A stretch of 64,000 nucleotides of DNA, taken from the NCBI RefSeq assembly GCF_030817355.1, contig NZ_JAUSZH010000001.1:4935501-4999500 (forward strand). Direction: 5' to 3'. The stretch's first letter is position 1. Every line of letters starts with the position of its first letter. The DNA comes from Streptomyces sp. V1I1. GTDB lineage: Bacteria; Actinomycetota; Actinomycetes; Streptomycetales; Streptomycetaceae. The translations under genes were made by a program, and so were the position numbers. Of the stretch, positions 1 through 8,773 are shown piece by piece. The notes under the pieces are model-generated. The model saw only the letters and a list, made by a program, of their open reading frames with translations, was not told the DNA's origin and did not search any database.

Positions 1-48
1 GAGGCGCTCTTCGGTCTGCTGGGCGGTCTCGACACTGACACTGACCAT
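1..48 (-). CDS. Partial CDS, N-terminus of an unidentified protein running off the left edge
   Basis: Reading leftward, an ATG at 48 is preceded by a strong GAGGAG ribosome site seven bases upstream and opens a frame that stays open to the window edge (16 codons, beginning MVSVSVETAQQTEERL). Too little is present to assign a function. The Shine-Dalgarno site and leftward orientation, matching the next two genes, are the only support. It could also be a chance start. Confidence 0.45.
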   Translation of the reverse strand, partial: MVSVSVETAQQTEERL

Positions 49-129
49 GAGCGTGCTCCTCGATGCCTGAGATCTCGATGGGCGGACGTCCCTTGTCGGC
101 GGCCGCGTGACCGGTCTTCTGAGCCAGTC

Positions 130-588
130 CTACACCTGAGGCTTCCAGACGTAGCGGACGTCCGGCTCATGTTCCTCATTGCACAGTCCGTCGGTGCGCT
201 CAACCGCGATGAAGCCGTGCCGCTCGTAGAACCGTTGTGCCGATCCGTTGACCTGGAACGTCCACAGTCCCAGCCCGTCGGGCCGCTGCTCCTTCGCCAA
301 GTCCACGAACCGGTCGCCCACACCCCGGCCGCGCCAAGACGGATCGAGGTAGAGCTGTTCCAGCTCCCCGCCGTCGAGTACCAGGAGCCCGACCACGGAG
401 CCCTCTGCGACGGCCACCCAGGTCTCGTACTGCGGCACGACCACGTAGGTGAACCATTCCCGCACCTCGTCGTCGCCGTGCGCGCGGCGCACCGTCGGCA
501 GCGCAGCGGTGAAGGAGCGCAGCCACACGTCGGCCATGTCGGCCGCGTCAGAGTCATCCGCACGCCGAAAGACAAGCTCAGCACTGTT
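130..588 (-). CDS. GNAT-family N-acetyltransferase
   Basis: Probable acetyl-CoA-dependent N-acetyltransferase with unknown acceptor. The core GNAT fold is visible: a beta4 strand ending ELEQLYLDPSWRGRGVGD, where RGRGVG is the acetyl-CoA pyrophosphate loop, then a strand LGLWTFQVN and the C-terminal NGSAQRFYERHGF motif typical of family motif B. A GTG at 588 gives 152 residues, the normal size for a single-domain GNAT. A longer reading from GTG 678 adds 30 residues that do not look like the family. Neither start has a convincing ribosome site, so the 5' end is uncertain. The gene stands alone, codirectional with the membrane-protein gene upstream. Confidence 0.8.
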   Translation of the reverse strand, partial: NSAELVFRRADDSDAADMADVWLRSFTAALPTVRRAHGDDEVREWFTYVVVPQYETWVAVAEGSVVGLLVLDGGELEQLYLDPSWRGRGVGDRFVDLAKEQRPDGLGLWTFQVNGSAQRFYERHGFIAVERTDGLCNEEHEPDVRYVWKPQV

Positions 589-698
589 CACAGCGCGCGA
601 CTGTCGCAGATGAGTGATCCTGACGCATCCGAATTTAAGGTCGCTGCCCCGCACCGGGCTGCTCGTCGGCCTGGTCACTGGCTTCTGCTCAGCGGATA

Positions 699-1394
699 TC
701 AGCTCGCCCGCCCCTCACCTTCCCGCACGCGCGCGTTCAGGATCAGCAGCACCCCCGCCCACAGCATCCACAGCGCCAGCAGTAGCGGCGTGAACCAGGC
801 GCTGACCGGACCCGCCAGCGACAGCACGGCCACCACGAAGCCCGCCCAGCCGAGCCAGGCCGGTACCGCGCGGGTCTCCTGTGCCGCCCGCCAGATCGCG
901 AAGAGCATCACCGCCGCGCCCGCCATCGCCGCGACCATCGCGCCGTACGCCACGTGCAGCAGCAGGATCGCAGCGAGCGAGGTCGCCGGGACGACCGGAA
1001 AGACGTCGGAGTGGTCCACCGTGATCGCGAAGATGTTCCCGGCGAGCGCCGCGACCATGAGGAACACGGTGAACACAGTGCCGCCCACCAGCACCAGATG
1101 CGAGCGGTTGCCGGCCAGCCGGGAAAGTGCGACCAGGAGGAACAGGAACAGCAGGCCCGCCGCCAGCAGGATCAGTGTCGCCGCTTCCGAGAGGTCCCGG
1201 TTGCTGTCCTTGGCGTAGAAGAGCACGACCCTCCTGATCGCGCCCCTCCCCTCGATGTCGGGTGTGCGCATCCACAGCACATGCCCGGTGATCAGCAATG
1301 CCGCGGCCGTCAGACCGGCGATCCCCGGCCACAGGTCTCTGTGCGGGGCGGGTTCCGCGTGCGGGGCGGGTTCCGTGCTCTGCGACGCCATCAT
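699..1394 (-). CDS. Polytopic membrane protein of unknown function
   Basis: A 231-residue integral membrane protein. About six hydrophobic segments are visible, including LWPGIAGLTAAALLITGHVL near residue 25, AATLILLAAGLLFLFLLVAL, a stretch around VFTVFLMVAALAGNIFAI, and two more near the C-terminus. No catalytic motif is recognisable. The start at ATG 1394 (with a second ATG at 1391) follows a GGAGG site five bases away. An upstream extension to 1529 is open but has no ribosome site and runs through the divergent promoter region. The gene is divergent from the racemase pseudogene. The pattern resembles small Streptomyces membrane proteins of the DUF4386 or unknown type, but this is not certain. 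Confidence 0.7.
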   Translation of the reverse strand: MMASQSTEPAPHAEPAPHRDLWPGIAGLTAAALLITGHVLWMRTPDIEGRGAIRRVVLFYAKDSNRDLSEAATLILLAAGLLFLFLLVALSRLAGNRSHLVLVGGTVFTVFLMVAALAGNIFAITVDHSDVFPVVPATSLAAILLLHVAYGAMVAAMAGAAVMLFAIWRAAQETRAVPAWLGWAGFVVAVLSLAGPVSAWFTPLLLALWMLWAGVLLILNARVREGEGRAS

Positions 1395-1451
1395 CGTGGC
1401 CTCCCACGCGAGCATCCCCGAGAAGGGCTCTCTGTGGCTCTTTGTTCCATT

Positions 1452-1480
1452 TTGACACTTGCCCGCAGAGGTCGTACGGC
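1452..1480 (+). promoter_or_regulatory. Candidate housekeeping promoter for the racemase locus
   Basis: A perfect TTGACA hexamer (1452-1457) is followed after exactly 17 bases by TACGGC (1475-1480), a weak -10 element lacking the final T. It lies 20 bases upstream of the racemase ATG and within the divergent spacer shared with the membrane-protein gene. Assignment rests on the hexamers only. Confidence 0.35.
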
Positions 1481-1500
1481 GGGCGTGGCACGGTGGGCCG

Positions 1501-2190
1501 ATGAAGACCATCGGGCTGATCGGCGGCATGAGCTGGGAATCCAGCGCGGAGTACTACCGGCTCCTCAACGAGCTTGTACGTCAGCGTCTCGGCGGGCTGC
1601 ACTCCGCCAAGTGCCTTCTCCACTCCCTCGACTTCGCCGAGATCGAGGAGCTCCAGGCCGCGGGCGAGTGGCAGCGTGCCGGCGAGATTCTCGCCGAGGC
1701 CGCCAGAGGGCTGCAGGCCGCGGGCGCGGGCTTGCTGCTGATCTGCACGAACACCATGCACAAGGTCGCGGGCCAGGTGGAGGCCGCCATATCGGTCCCG
1801 CTGCTGCATCTCGCGGATGCCACCGCCGATGCCGTACGGGCCGCGGGCATCGGCCGCGTCGGGCTGCTCGGGACCGCCTTCACCATGGCGCAGGCCTTCT
1901 ACCGGGACCGGCTGGCCGGGCACGGGCTGGACGTGCTCACGCCGGACGGCGAAGGGCGTGCGCTGGTGCACCGGGTGATCTACGAGGAGCTGTGCCTCGG
2001 TGTCGTACGCGAGGAGTCCCGCGCCGCCTAGCAGGACGTCATCGGCAAACTTGTCGCCGCCGGGGCGGAAGGCGTCGTACTCGGGTGCACCGAGATCGAG
2101 TTGCTGATCCGGGACGAGGACAGTCCCGTGCCCATCTTTCCGACGACCCGGCTGCACGCCGAGGCCGCCGTGGACGCGGCGCTGCGGTAG
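1501..2190 (+). pseudogene. Aspartate/glutamate racemase interrupted by an in-frame TAG
   Basis: The frame begins MKTIGLIGGMSWESSAEYY, the signature of the Asp/Glu racemase (YgeA-type) family, and carries the first catalytic cysteine motif LLICTNTMHK. A TAG at 2029-2031 stops translation after 176 codons. The same frame then continues without shift for 52 more codons to TAG 2188, encoding QDVIGKLVAAGAEGVV and LGCTEIELL, the second catalytic cysteine motif. The complete frame would be about 229 residues, normal for the family. The stop sits where homologues usually have tyrosine, so a single TAC to TAG change would explain it. As it stands the product lacks one of the two catalytic cysteines. 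A sequencing error is the main alternative. Confidence 0.8.
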
Positions 2191-2300
2191 AGGCTCGCCC
2201 ACTGGGCCAGAGGCTCGCGCTACGGGCCTAGAGGGCTGGCCAACGGGTCGAGATGCTCGCCCCACGGGCCCAGAGGCTCGCCCCACGGGCCAGAGGGTGA
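2189..2300. repeat. Degenerate tandem repeat of about 21 bp after the racemase stop
   Basis: About five imperfect copies of a unit like AGAGGCTCGCCCCACGGGCC lie head to tail between the racemase terminal stop and the end of the convergent P450 gene. Copies differ by a few substitutions and 1-2 base length changes. The array starts at the stop codon itself. No function can be read from it. Confidence 0.7.
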
Positions 2301-2310
2301 GCCAAAGGCC

Positions 2311-3546
2311 TCAGGGCCGCGGGCGTACCGGCAGTTTCTGCACGCTGTTGCCTACGAAGCTTGCGTGCCGCGGCAGTTCTGCCTCCAGGATCGCCAGGTC
2401 CAGCTCCGGGAAGCGCGCGAACAGCTGCTCCAGCGCGATCGTCGCCTCCATCCGCGCCAGCGGCGAGCCCAGGCAGTAGTGCGGGCCGTGCCCCAGCGAG
2501 AGATGCCGGGCGCCGCCGCTCCTGGTGATGTCGAAGCGGTCCGCGTCCGGGCCGTGCGCGGCCTTGTCGCGGCCCGCGGCCGAGTAACCGGCAAGCACCG
2601 GCGTGCCCTTGGGGATCACCGTTCCGTCGAGCGTGAGATCACGGGTCGGATAGCGGAACGGGAAGAAGCTGACCGGGCTGTCCCAGCGCAGCGTCTCCTC
2701 GACCACGTCCGACCAGGACGCCTTGCCGGACTGCGCGAGCTCCAGCTGGTCCCGGTGCGCGCACAGCGCGCGCACGGCGTTGGTGATCAGGTTCAGCGTC
2801 GTCTCGTGCCCGGCGATGATCATCAGTAGCAGGGTGCCGATCAGCTCGTGCTGGCTGAGCCGGTCGCCGTCCTCCTCGCGGGCGGCGATCAGGGCGCTGG
2901 TCAGATCGTCGCCCGGGTTCTCCAGACGGGTCGCGGCGACAGACGCGAGGACCGTCACCATCTCCCGGTTCGCCTCCATCGCCTCCTCGGGGCCGATGGA
3001 GGTGCTGACCACCTGGTTCGACAGATGGTGCAGGCGGTCCTGGTGCTCGGCGTCCACGCCGAGGAGTTCGCAGATCACGCCCATCGGCAGCGGCAGCGCG
3101 AAGTGGGTACGCAGATCGGCCACGCCGTCGCCCCCCACGGCCGCCTCGCCCAGGCCGTCCAGCAGGTGTGCCGTCACCGTCTCGATCCGCGGCCTCAGCT
3201 CTTCCACCCGCCGTGCCGTGAACGCCTTGCTCACCAGCGAGCGCAGCCGCCGGTGGTCCGCGTCGTCGGCGGTGATCATGCCCTGCACGGTCGCGAAGGT
3301 CTTCAGCGGCCAGCCGTCGGGTATCTCCCCGTCGCGCAGCGCGGTGAAGTGCTCGGCGCCTTTGGCGACATCGGGGTGGGCGAGGAACTCCTTGAGCGCG
3401 TCATGGCCGAGCACCGCCATGCCCGCCACATCACCGGGGAGCACGACCGGGGCGACGGCGCCCTCGGCGAGCAGCCGGGCGTTGTCCGCGTGCGGGCAGC
3501 CGCCGGCCGGGTTCATCCGGTGCGGGGTGTCACGTGAGGTGGTCAA
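2311..3546 (-). CDS. Cytochrome P450
   Basis: A 411-residue soluble bacterial P450 (CYP105/107-like class), expected to hydroxylate or epoxidise a small molecule using electrons from a ferredoxin that is not encoded here. Visible signatures in order: I-helix oxygen-binding motif AGHETT (about residue 250), K-helix ExxR motif as EETLR, the PFRYPTRDLTLDG region, and the heme loop LGHGPHYCLGSPLARME with the axial cysteine. The first residue of the heme loop is Leu rather than the usual Phe. The start is TTG at 3546, eight bases after GGAGGAG; the earlier in-frame ATG lacks such a site. No ferredoxin or biosynthetic cluster adjoins it, so the substrate is unknown. Confidence 0.93.
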   Translation of the reverse strand: MTTSRDTPHRMNPAGGCPHADNARLLAEGAVAPVVLPGDVAGMAVLGHDALKEFLAHPDVAKGAEHFTALRDGEIPDGWPLKTFATVQGMITADDADHRRLRSLVSKAFTARRVEELRPRIETVTAHLLDGLGEAAVGGDGVADLRTHFALPLPMGVICELLGVDAEHQDRLHHLSNQVVSTSIGPEEAMEANREMVTVLASVAATRLENPGDDLTSALIAAREEDGDRLSQHELIGTLLLMIIAGHETTLNLITNAVRALCAHRDQLELAQSGKASWSDVVEETLRWDSPVSFFPFRYPTRDLTLDGTVIPKGTPVLAGYSAAGRDKAAHGPDADRFDITRSGGARHLSLGHGPHYCLGSPLARMEATIALEQLFARFPELDLAILEAELPRHASFVGNSVQKLPVRPRP

Positions 3547-3617
3547 CTGGGCTCTCCTCCGGCGACGCGGCAGCAGGAGGAGCGATCCTACGAGCAACAG
3601 GAGTACGTGCGAACGTC

Positions 3618-3629
3618 AGTTGGACAACT
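3618..3629. promoter_or_regulatory. Short inverted repeat in the P450/acetyltransferase divergent spacer
   Basis: AGTTG-GA-CAACT forms a 12-base perfect palindrome 72 bases upstream of the P450 start. The spacer 3547-3815 (269 bases) also holds TACCCT at about 3746 as a possible -10 for the rightward operon. An operator role is only a suggestion, since palindromes of this length occur by chance. Confidence 0.25.
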
Positions 3630-3815
3630 CCTGCTCATATTGCCGACGCGTCGGCCCCCCTCTCCCCTTCCGTCACTCAGGCATCAGCTGTATCCAGCCA
3701 TTCCGGTTCCTTCACGGATCCGTCACAAGAAGGGCGTCGCTCCCTACCCTGTCGGGATATAGCCCGGTACCGTCCTGTCCCGGGGAAGCTCAAGGGGGAG
3801 GACCGGGGGGTCGAG

Positions 3816-4901
3816 TTGAGCGGTGTACGCATTCGTGTGCTGAAACCGGACGAGCTGGACGAGGAGGAAGCCGAGGCCTGGCGCGAACTGCGCGCCAAGA
3901 GCGGGGCGCCCGCCAATCCGTTCATGGAGCCCGAGTTCACCCTGGCCGTCGGCCGGGTGCGGCCCGCGGCCAGGGTGGCGGTGCTGTGGGAGGACGGGGA
4001 GCCGGCCGGCTTCTTCCCGTACGAACAAGGGCCGCTCGGTCACGGCCGAGCGATCGGCCTGGGGGTCAGTGACTCCCAGGGCGCGGTCCTGCGTCCGGGG
4101 CTGACGATCGCGCCCCGTGAACTGCTGCGGGCCTGCGCGCTGTCGGCCTGGGAGTTCGACAATCTCGAAGCGGGTCAAGGCGTGTTTCAGCCGGACGCCG
4201 CCGAGGAGTTCGCCTCTCCCGTCATCGACGTCGGCGCAGGCTACGCGGCGTACGAAGAGGTGCTGCGCGCCCAGTCGCCCAAGTTCCTCAAGACGACGCT
4301 GGCCAAGGAGCGCAAGCTGGGGCGGCAGGTGGGCGAGGTGCGGTTCGTCTTCGACGAGCGCGACCCGGCCGCGCTGCGCACCCTCATGGAGCGGAAGTCC
4401 GCGCAGTACCGCAGGACCGGCCGCCGGGACCGCTTCGCCAGGGAGTGGATCAGCACCCTCGTGCGGCTGCTGCACGAGACGCGCACGCCCGGCTGCTCCG
4501 GGGTGCTCTCCGTGCTGTACGCCGCGGACCGGCCCGTCGCCGCGCACTTCGGGCTGCGCTCGTCCACCGTGCTGTCCTGCTGGTTTCCGGCGTACGAACC
4601 CGAGTTCGCCAAGTACTCACCGGGTCTGATCCTGCATCTGCGGATGGCCGAGTCGGCCGCCTCAGAAGGCATCGGGATGCTCGATCTGGGGCGCGGGGCG
4701 GCCGAGTACAAGGACGCACTGAAGACCGGCGAGCTGCGGGTGTACGAGGGCTCGTCGGTACGGCCGGGGGCGCGGGCCGCTCTGTACTGGCTGAGCCGCG
4801 AGCCCGCGCGCCGCGCGCACAGCTTCGTACGCGGCAGACCGCGGCTGGCCGAATACGCGCAGAAGACGCTCAACCAGATCGGCAGGCTGCGGGGCAACTG
4901 A
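3816..4901 (+). CDS. BioF2/FemAB-like acetyltransferase of the glycan locus
   Basis: The 361-residue product resembles the GNAT_6/BioF2-like family (CelD/BcsL-type) often found in exopolysaccharide and lipid-linked glycan clusters. The C-terminal GNAT half is recognisable by KFLKTTLAKERKLGR, then AAHFGLRSSTVLSCWFPAYE, the SPGLILHLRMAESA segment and LDLGRGAAEYKDALKTGE. The likely role is N- or O-acylation of a cell-envelope sugar or amine, inferred from family and neighbours. TTG 3816 was chosen: purine-rich AGGGGGAGGA lies 13 bases upstream and G6 lies five upstream, and the frame upstream contains divergent-spacer sequence. It heads a four-gene rightward group with the GT2 gene 34 bases downstream. 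Confidence 0.75.
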   Translation: MSGVRIRVLKPDELDEEEAEAWRELRAKSGAPANPFMEPEFTLAVGRVRPAARVAVLWEDGEPAGFFPYEQGPLGHGRAIGLGVSDSQGAVLRPGLTIAPRELLRACALSAWEFDNLEAGQGVFQPDAAEEFASPVIDVGAGYAAYEEVLRAQSPKFLKTTLAKERKLGRQVGEVRFVFDERDPAALRTLMERKSAQYRRTGRRDRFAREWISTLVRLLHETRTPGCSGVLSVLYAADRPVAAHFGLRSSTVLSCWFPAYEPEFAKYSPGLILHLRMAESAASEGIGMLDLGRGAAEYKDALKTGELRVYEGSSVRPGARAALYWLSREPARRAHSFVRGRPRLAEYAQKTLNQIGRLRGN

Positions 4902-4935
4902 CCGCCGGAGCATCCGCGCAAGCGGGGGGAGTCTC

Positions 4936-6369
4936 GTGAACAGCACACCGCACAGACGGAACACACCGGGCACCTCGCCCGGGCAGGTCACGGCACCCGG
5001 ACCCGACGCGGCGGGCGGACAAGGCACTCCGCGCGCGCCTCGGCTCGCCGAGATCCAGGTCGCCGAGCTGGACCTGGAAGGTCCCGACGGAGCCGTGCTG
5101 AGCTTCGGCCCCGCGCAGGCCGGCGGCCCGGCCGTCCATGGCGGCGACGTCTACGCCCTCGTACGCCTCCGCGGCCGCCCCGTCGCCACCGTCGTCTGCC
5201 GCGTCCCGCCCGGCAAGGCGCCCGCCGACGCCGTCGCCGAGGCCGCCCGCGCGGCCCTCGCGGGCCACGAGCTGCCCGTTTCCCGCTGCGCCCCGGATAA
5301 CCACCCACCGGGCAGCAACCGTCAACGCCCCCGGCCCACGGCGACCACGGAACCCCGCACGTTGCGTGCGAGCGTCGTCGTCGCCACCCGTGAGCGCGCC
5401 GACCAGCTCGCCCGCGCGCTCGACTCACTGCTGGAGCAGGACCACCCGGACTTCGAGATCGTCGTCGTCGACAACGCGCCCGCCACCAGCGCCACCCAGG
5501 ATCTCGTCGAGCACAAGTACGGCGAGCGCGTCCGGTACGTCCGAGAGTCCGTGCCCGGCCTCGCGATCGCACACAACCGCGGGATCGCCGTCGCCGAGGG
5601 CACGGTCATCGCTTTCACGGACGACGACGTCGTGGCCGACCCGCACTGGCTCACCGCGCTCATCGCGCCCTTCTCCGCCGACCCGGGCCTGGGCTGCGCG
5701 ACCGGGCTGATCCTGCCCGCCCGGCTGCGCACGCCCGCGCAGATTCTCCTGGAGAGCCACGGCGGCTTCGCCAAGGGCTTCGAGGCGCGGCTCTACGACC
5801 CGGCGCGCCCGCCCGCGGACGAACCGCTCTTCCCGTTCACCGCGGGCAGCTTCGGCTCCGGCGCCAACATGGCCTTCCGTGCCACGGCGCTGCGGGACAT
5901 CGGCGGCTTCGACCCCGCCACCGGCACGGGCACCCCCGCCAGGGGCGGTGACGACCTGTACGCGTTTGTGAGCGTCCTCGCCGCCGGACACCGGCTGCGC
6001 TACACACCCGACGCGCTCGTCTGGCACCACCACCGGGAGACCTGGCAGGACCTGAGGAACCAGGCCTACGGATACGGCGCCGGCCTCACCGCGTATCTCA
6101 CCGCTCTCCTGGTGCGCCGCCCCGCCCTGCTGCCCGCGCTGCTGCGGAAGCTGCCGCGCGGCCTCGCGCACGCCCGCGCCATCACCTCCCACCGCGAGGC
6201 GGCCGGGGCGGCCGTGCCGGGGGCGCACGGGGCGCAGGACTATCCCTGGCCGCGCCAGCTGTCCCGGCTCGAGCGCCGCGGCATGCTGGCCGGGCCGGTC
6301 GGGTATGCGAAGGCACGCCGACGGGTCCGGGGCGTACCGCTCCCCTGGGACCAGCGGGGGGAGAAGTGA
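4936..6369 (+). CDS. GT2-family glycosyltransferase
   Basis: A 477-residue inverting GT-A glycosyltransferase. Residues 1 to about 130 are a Pro/Ala-rich extension of unknown role. The GT2 domain starts at LRASVVVATRERADQL, has the nucleotide-binding Asp in IVVVDNAP, the metal-binding DDD in VIAFTDDDVVADPHWL, and an acceptor-side GGDDLYAFVSVLAAGH region with WHHHRE. A GTG start at 4936 follows GGGGGGAG. No membrane segments precede the catalytic domain, and hydrophobic stretches near LTALLVRRPALLPALL could associate with the membrane. Its last codon overlaps the deacetylase start, so the two are translationally coupled. Confidence 0.9.
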   Translation: MNSTPHRRNTPGTSPGQVTAPGPDAAGGQGTPRAPRLAEIQVAELDLEGPDGAVLSFGPAQAGGPAVHGGDVYALVRLRGRPVATVVCRVPPGKAPADAVAEAARAALAGHELPVSRCAPDNHPPGSNRQRPRPTATTEPRTLRASVVVATRERADQLARALDSLLEQDHPDFEIVVVDNAPATSATQDLVEHKYGERVRYVRESVPGLAIAHNRGIAVAEGTVIAFTDDDVVADPHWLTALIAPFSADPGLGCATGLILPARLRTPAQILLESHGGFAKGFEARLYDPARPPADEPLFPFTAGSFGSGANMAFRATALRDIGGFDPATGTGTPARGGDDLYAFVSVLAAGHRLRYTPDALVWHHHRETWQDLRNQAYGYGAGLTAYLTALLVRRPALLPALLRKLPRGLAHARAITSHREAAGAAVPGAHGAQDYPWPRQLSRLERRGMLAGPVGYAKARRRVRGVPLPWDQRGEK

Positions 6370-7196
6370 GAGGCGGGGGAGAGCTGAGAGGCGATGGTGC
6401 GACGATGCCCCGGATTCCCGTACTGCTCTACCACGCGGTGATGGACGATCCGCCCGACTGGATCGCCGAATTCACCGTCACGCCAAGGGACTTCGGCGCA
6501 CAGCTGGACGCGATCGTGGCCAGCGGCCGCACCCCGGTCCCGATCAGCGCTCTCGTGAGCCACCTCGCCGGCCGCTCTCCGCTGCCGGACCGGCCCGTCA
6601 TCCTCACCTTCGACGACGGCTTCGCCGATCTGCCCGGCCCCACCGCCGAGGCGCTCGCCTCGCGCGCGCTGCCCGCCACCGCGTATCTCACCACCGGGGC
6701 CATCACCCCCGGCCGGCGCAGCCTGCTGCCGCCCGCGCCGATGATGACGCTCTCCCAGGCGCCGCTCCTCCAGCAGTACGGCATGGAGGTCGGCGCCCAC
6801 ACCGTCACGCACCCCCAGCTGGACACCCTTCCGCCCGGCGCGCTCCGCCGGGAGCTGCGGGAGCCCAAGGCGGTGCTGGAGGACGTACTCGGCCATGAGG
6901 TGGCGCATCTCGCCTATCCGCACGGCTACAACAGTCCGGCCGTGCGCAGGGCGGCGCTCGGGGCCGGTTACGCCTCCGCGGTCGCCGTCCGGCACGCGCT
7001 GAGCTCCGAGACCGACGAGGCGTACCGCATCGCCCGCCTCATCCTGCGCCACACCCACACAGTCGCGGACATCGAGGCATGGATGGACGGGCGGGGCGCT
7101 CCGGTCGCGCCGTTCCCCGATTCGCTGCCGACGATCGGCTGGCGGCTCTACCGACGGGCCCGTGCGGCCGTCAGAGGCCCGGTCTTCGCGGGCTAG
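6366..7196 (+). CDS. Polysaccharide deacetylase (NodB homology domain)
   Basis: A 276-residue carbohydrate esterase 4-type protein expected to remove N-acetyl groups from a glycan. The catalytic and metal-binding motifs are present: TFDDGFADL (general base Asp and metal Asp), GAHTVTHPQL (the HxxxH metal pair), and LAYPHGYNSPAVRRAALGAGY. The N-terminus IPVLLYHAVMDDPPDW is typical. No signal peptide is evident, so a cytoplasmic or inner-leaflet location is likely. GTG 6366 overlaps the preceding stop by four bases (GTGA). ATG 6405 is a possible alternative nearer the domain but has a poor ribosome site. With the GT2 and acyltransferase genes it suggests deacetylation then acylation of an amino sugar. 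Confidence 0.9.
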   Translation: MRGGGELRGDGATMPRIPVLLYHAVMDDPPDWIAEFTVTPRDFGAQLDAIVASGRTPVPISALVSHLAGRSPLPDRPVILTFDDGFADLPGPTAEALASRALPATAYLTTGAITPGRRSLLPPAPMMTLSQAPLLQQYGMEVGAHTVTHPQLDTLPPGALRRELREPKAVLEDVLGHEVAHLAYPHGYNSPAVRRAALGAGYASAVAVRHALSSETDEAYRIARLILRHTHTVADIEAWMDGRGAPVAPFPDSLPTIGWRLYRRARAAVRGPVFAG

Positions 7197-7251
7197 GCCA
7201 TTTCCACGATGCGGAATGTGAGAGTTGTGGCATTCCGGGTAACTGCACAGT

Positions 7252-7629
7252 ATGAATGCATTCATGTACGCACAGGCCGACCAGCTCGCGGATCCTCTCG
7301 CCCGGGGGCTGGGGGCCGCCATCGCGCCGGTCGCCGCCGTCGTGGTCATCGGCGTGGTGATCTTCGTCGCGGCGATGTGGGCGAACCGCAGACGCCCCTA
7401 CGAGCCACCGAGCCCCGAGGAACAGCCGCGGCCCCCGGAGCACCCCACCCACCTTGGGGAGACCCGGGAACCCGACGACGACTTCGGTGCCGAGGGCGGG
7501 AAGCGGCGTATCCTGCCGCACGAGATGAAGGGGTACGGGAACTTCGGATCCCACACGTCTCACGGCGAACGGCCCCCCGACGACGAGAACAGCGGAGGAG
7601 CGTCCGGCAGTGGCCGGTTCGGCGGCTGA
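7252..7629 (+). CDS. Small single-pass membrane protein (DUF6479-like)
   Basis: The 125-residue product has a short N-terminus, one membrane segment (about residues 23-43, APVAAVVVIGVVIFVAAMWA), a basic stop-transfer RRRP, and a long hydrophilic, proline- and glycine-rich cytoplasmic tail ending SGRFGG. It resembles a Streptomyces family of small membrane proteins of unknown function (I believe DUF6479). ATG 7252 has only a weak ribosome site, and ATG 7264 is an alternative. It is the last rightward gene before the convergent glycosidase. Confidence 0.7.
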   Translation: MNAFMYAQADQLADPLARGLGAAIAPVAAVVVIGVVIFVAAMWANRRRPYEPPSPEEQPRPPEHPTHLGETREPDDDFGAEGGKRRILPHEMKGYGNFGSHTSHGERPPDDENSGGASGSGRFGG

Positions 7630-7687
7630 CCAACGGCGCGACCAGGCGCGACTGGGCGACCGGGCGCGGCCGGGCGACCGGGCTTCG

Positions 7688-8773
7688 TCATGGCCGCGGC
7701 TGGTTGAAGTACGGGTCGGAGACCGCCTTGCGCAGGCTCTTCCAGGACTCGTCCCTGGCCAGTGAGAGGTCGCAGCCGGGTCCCGGGTCCCGGTAGTTCC
7801 ACTGGAGCGCGGCCCGTACCCCCTCCAATTCCTTGACCACACGCGGTACTTGCTCGTACCACTCGGCCTGGGCGGACGGCTTCGCGGGATCGTCCGCCGT
7901 GCCGAACTCCGAGAGCATCAGCGGCTTGTCCGCGGAGAGGTTCTCGCGGATCCATTCGTGGGACGCGGTCTGCGTCTGCTCGAAGCTCTGCCATTTCGCC
8001 TTGTGGCAGCGGAAGTAGTTGTACTGGTTGTAGCCGATCCAGTCGACGTACGCGTCGCCCGGATAGAGCGTGCGGAACAGCTCACTGTGGCCGGTGTAGC
8101 CGGTGATGATCCACGTCCACACCACATTCGTCACACCCAGCTCACGGAACCGGTCATGGATGTGCCGGTAGGCGGCGACGTACTCGGCGGGTGTGCCGTT
8201 GGCGGGCGTGCGGGTGTCCATCTCCAGGTCGAAGGAGAGGAACAGCGGCTTGCCGTAGGCCTTGATCCGCTTTGCCTGGACGTCGATCACGCTCGTGTCG
8301 AGCGCCCCGGAGGCGATCTGCTTCCAGCTGGGCTGCTGCGCCGGGGTGCCGCTCCACCACTTGCTCTCCCAGGACAGCAGCAGCATCCGGTCCTTGCCGA
8401 CGCGCTGCTCCTGCTCGGTCAGCAGCTGTCCCTCCAGGCCGTCCAGGGACATGTCGTGGTACGTGTAGACGATGTCCAGCGTGCGGCCGATGCGCTGCTC
8501 GTAGGCGAGGACGTTCTCTTCGAGGTCGGGCTTGGCGTGCCGTACATATGCGCCGAACCAGGCGCCGCAGCGCGGCACCAGCAGTTTGGTCGGCCTGCAT
8601 TCGGCGCTGTGCGCCGAGGGGTTGGAGTCGTCGGAACCGGAGGACTTGAGGGCGAGTACGCCCACGAGCAGCACGCCGACGAGGGCTGTGGACACGGCCC
8701 ACCTTCGTCGTCGGTCGTGCGGCCTGCGATGGATGCCTGGCGCCCCGCGAACGGGGCGTCGGGGTAACGTCAC
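7688..8773 (-). CDS. Membrane-anchored glycoside hydrolase-like protein (GH26-like)
   Basis: A 361-residue protein with a basic N-terminus, one membrane anchor (WAVSTALVGVLLVGVLAL, about residues 25-42), and an exported catalytic domain. The domain looks like a TIM-barrel glycosidase of the GH26/mannanase-like group: GAWFGAYV near its start, LLLSWESKWW, FLSFDLEMDTR, VWTWIITGYTG, YVDWIGYNQYNY and KPLMLSEFGTADD. The Glu residues in DLEMD and LSEFG are the likely acid/base and nucleophile. A GTG start at 8773 follows AAAGG and overlaps the upstream gene (GTGA). As the last gene of a leftward glycan operon, it probably trims or releases the polymer. Exact substrate unknown. Confidence 0.8.
   Translation of the reverse strand: MTLPRRPVRGAPGIHRRPHDRRRRWAVSTALVGVLLVGVLALKSSGSDDSNPSAHSAECRPTKLLVPRCGAWFGAYVRHAKPDLEENVLAYEQRIGRTLDIVYTYHDMSLDGLEGQLLTEQEQRVGKDRMLLLSWESKWWSGTPAQQPSWKQIASGALDTSVIDVQAKRIKAYGKPLFLSFDLEMDTRTPANGTPAEYVAAYRHIHDRFRELGVTNVVWTWIITGYTGHSELFRTLYPGDAYVDWIGYNQYNYFRCHKAKWQSFEQTQTASHEWIRENLSADKPLMLSEFGTADDPAKPSAQAEWYEQVPRVVKELEGVRAALQWNYRDPGPGCDLSLARDESWKSLRKAVSDPYFNQPRP

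Noticed and set aside
169..1218. Open frame of 349 codons on the plus strand over the GNAT and membrane genes
   Set aside because: Opposite frames encode a clear GNAT fold and membrane segments; this reading has neither.
2189..2300. Possible CRISPR array from the regular 21-bp units
   Set aside because: The units are head to tail with no unique spacers and no cas genes are present.
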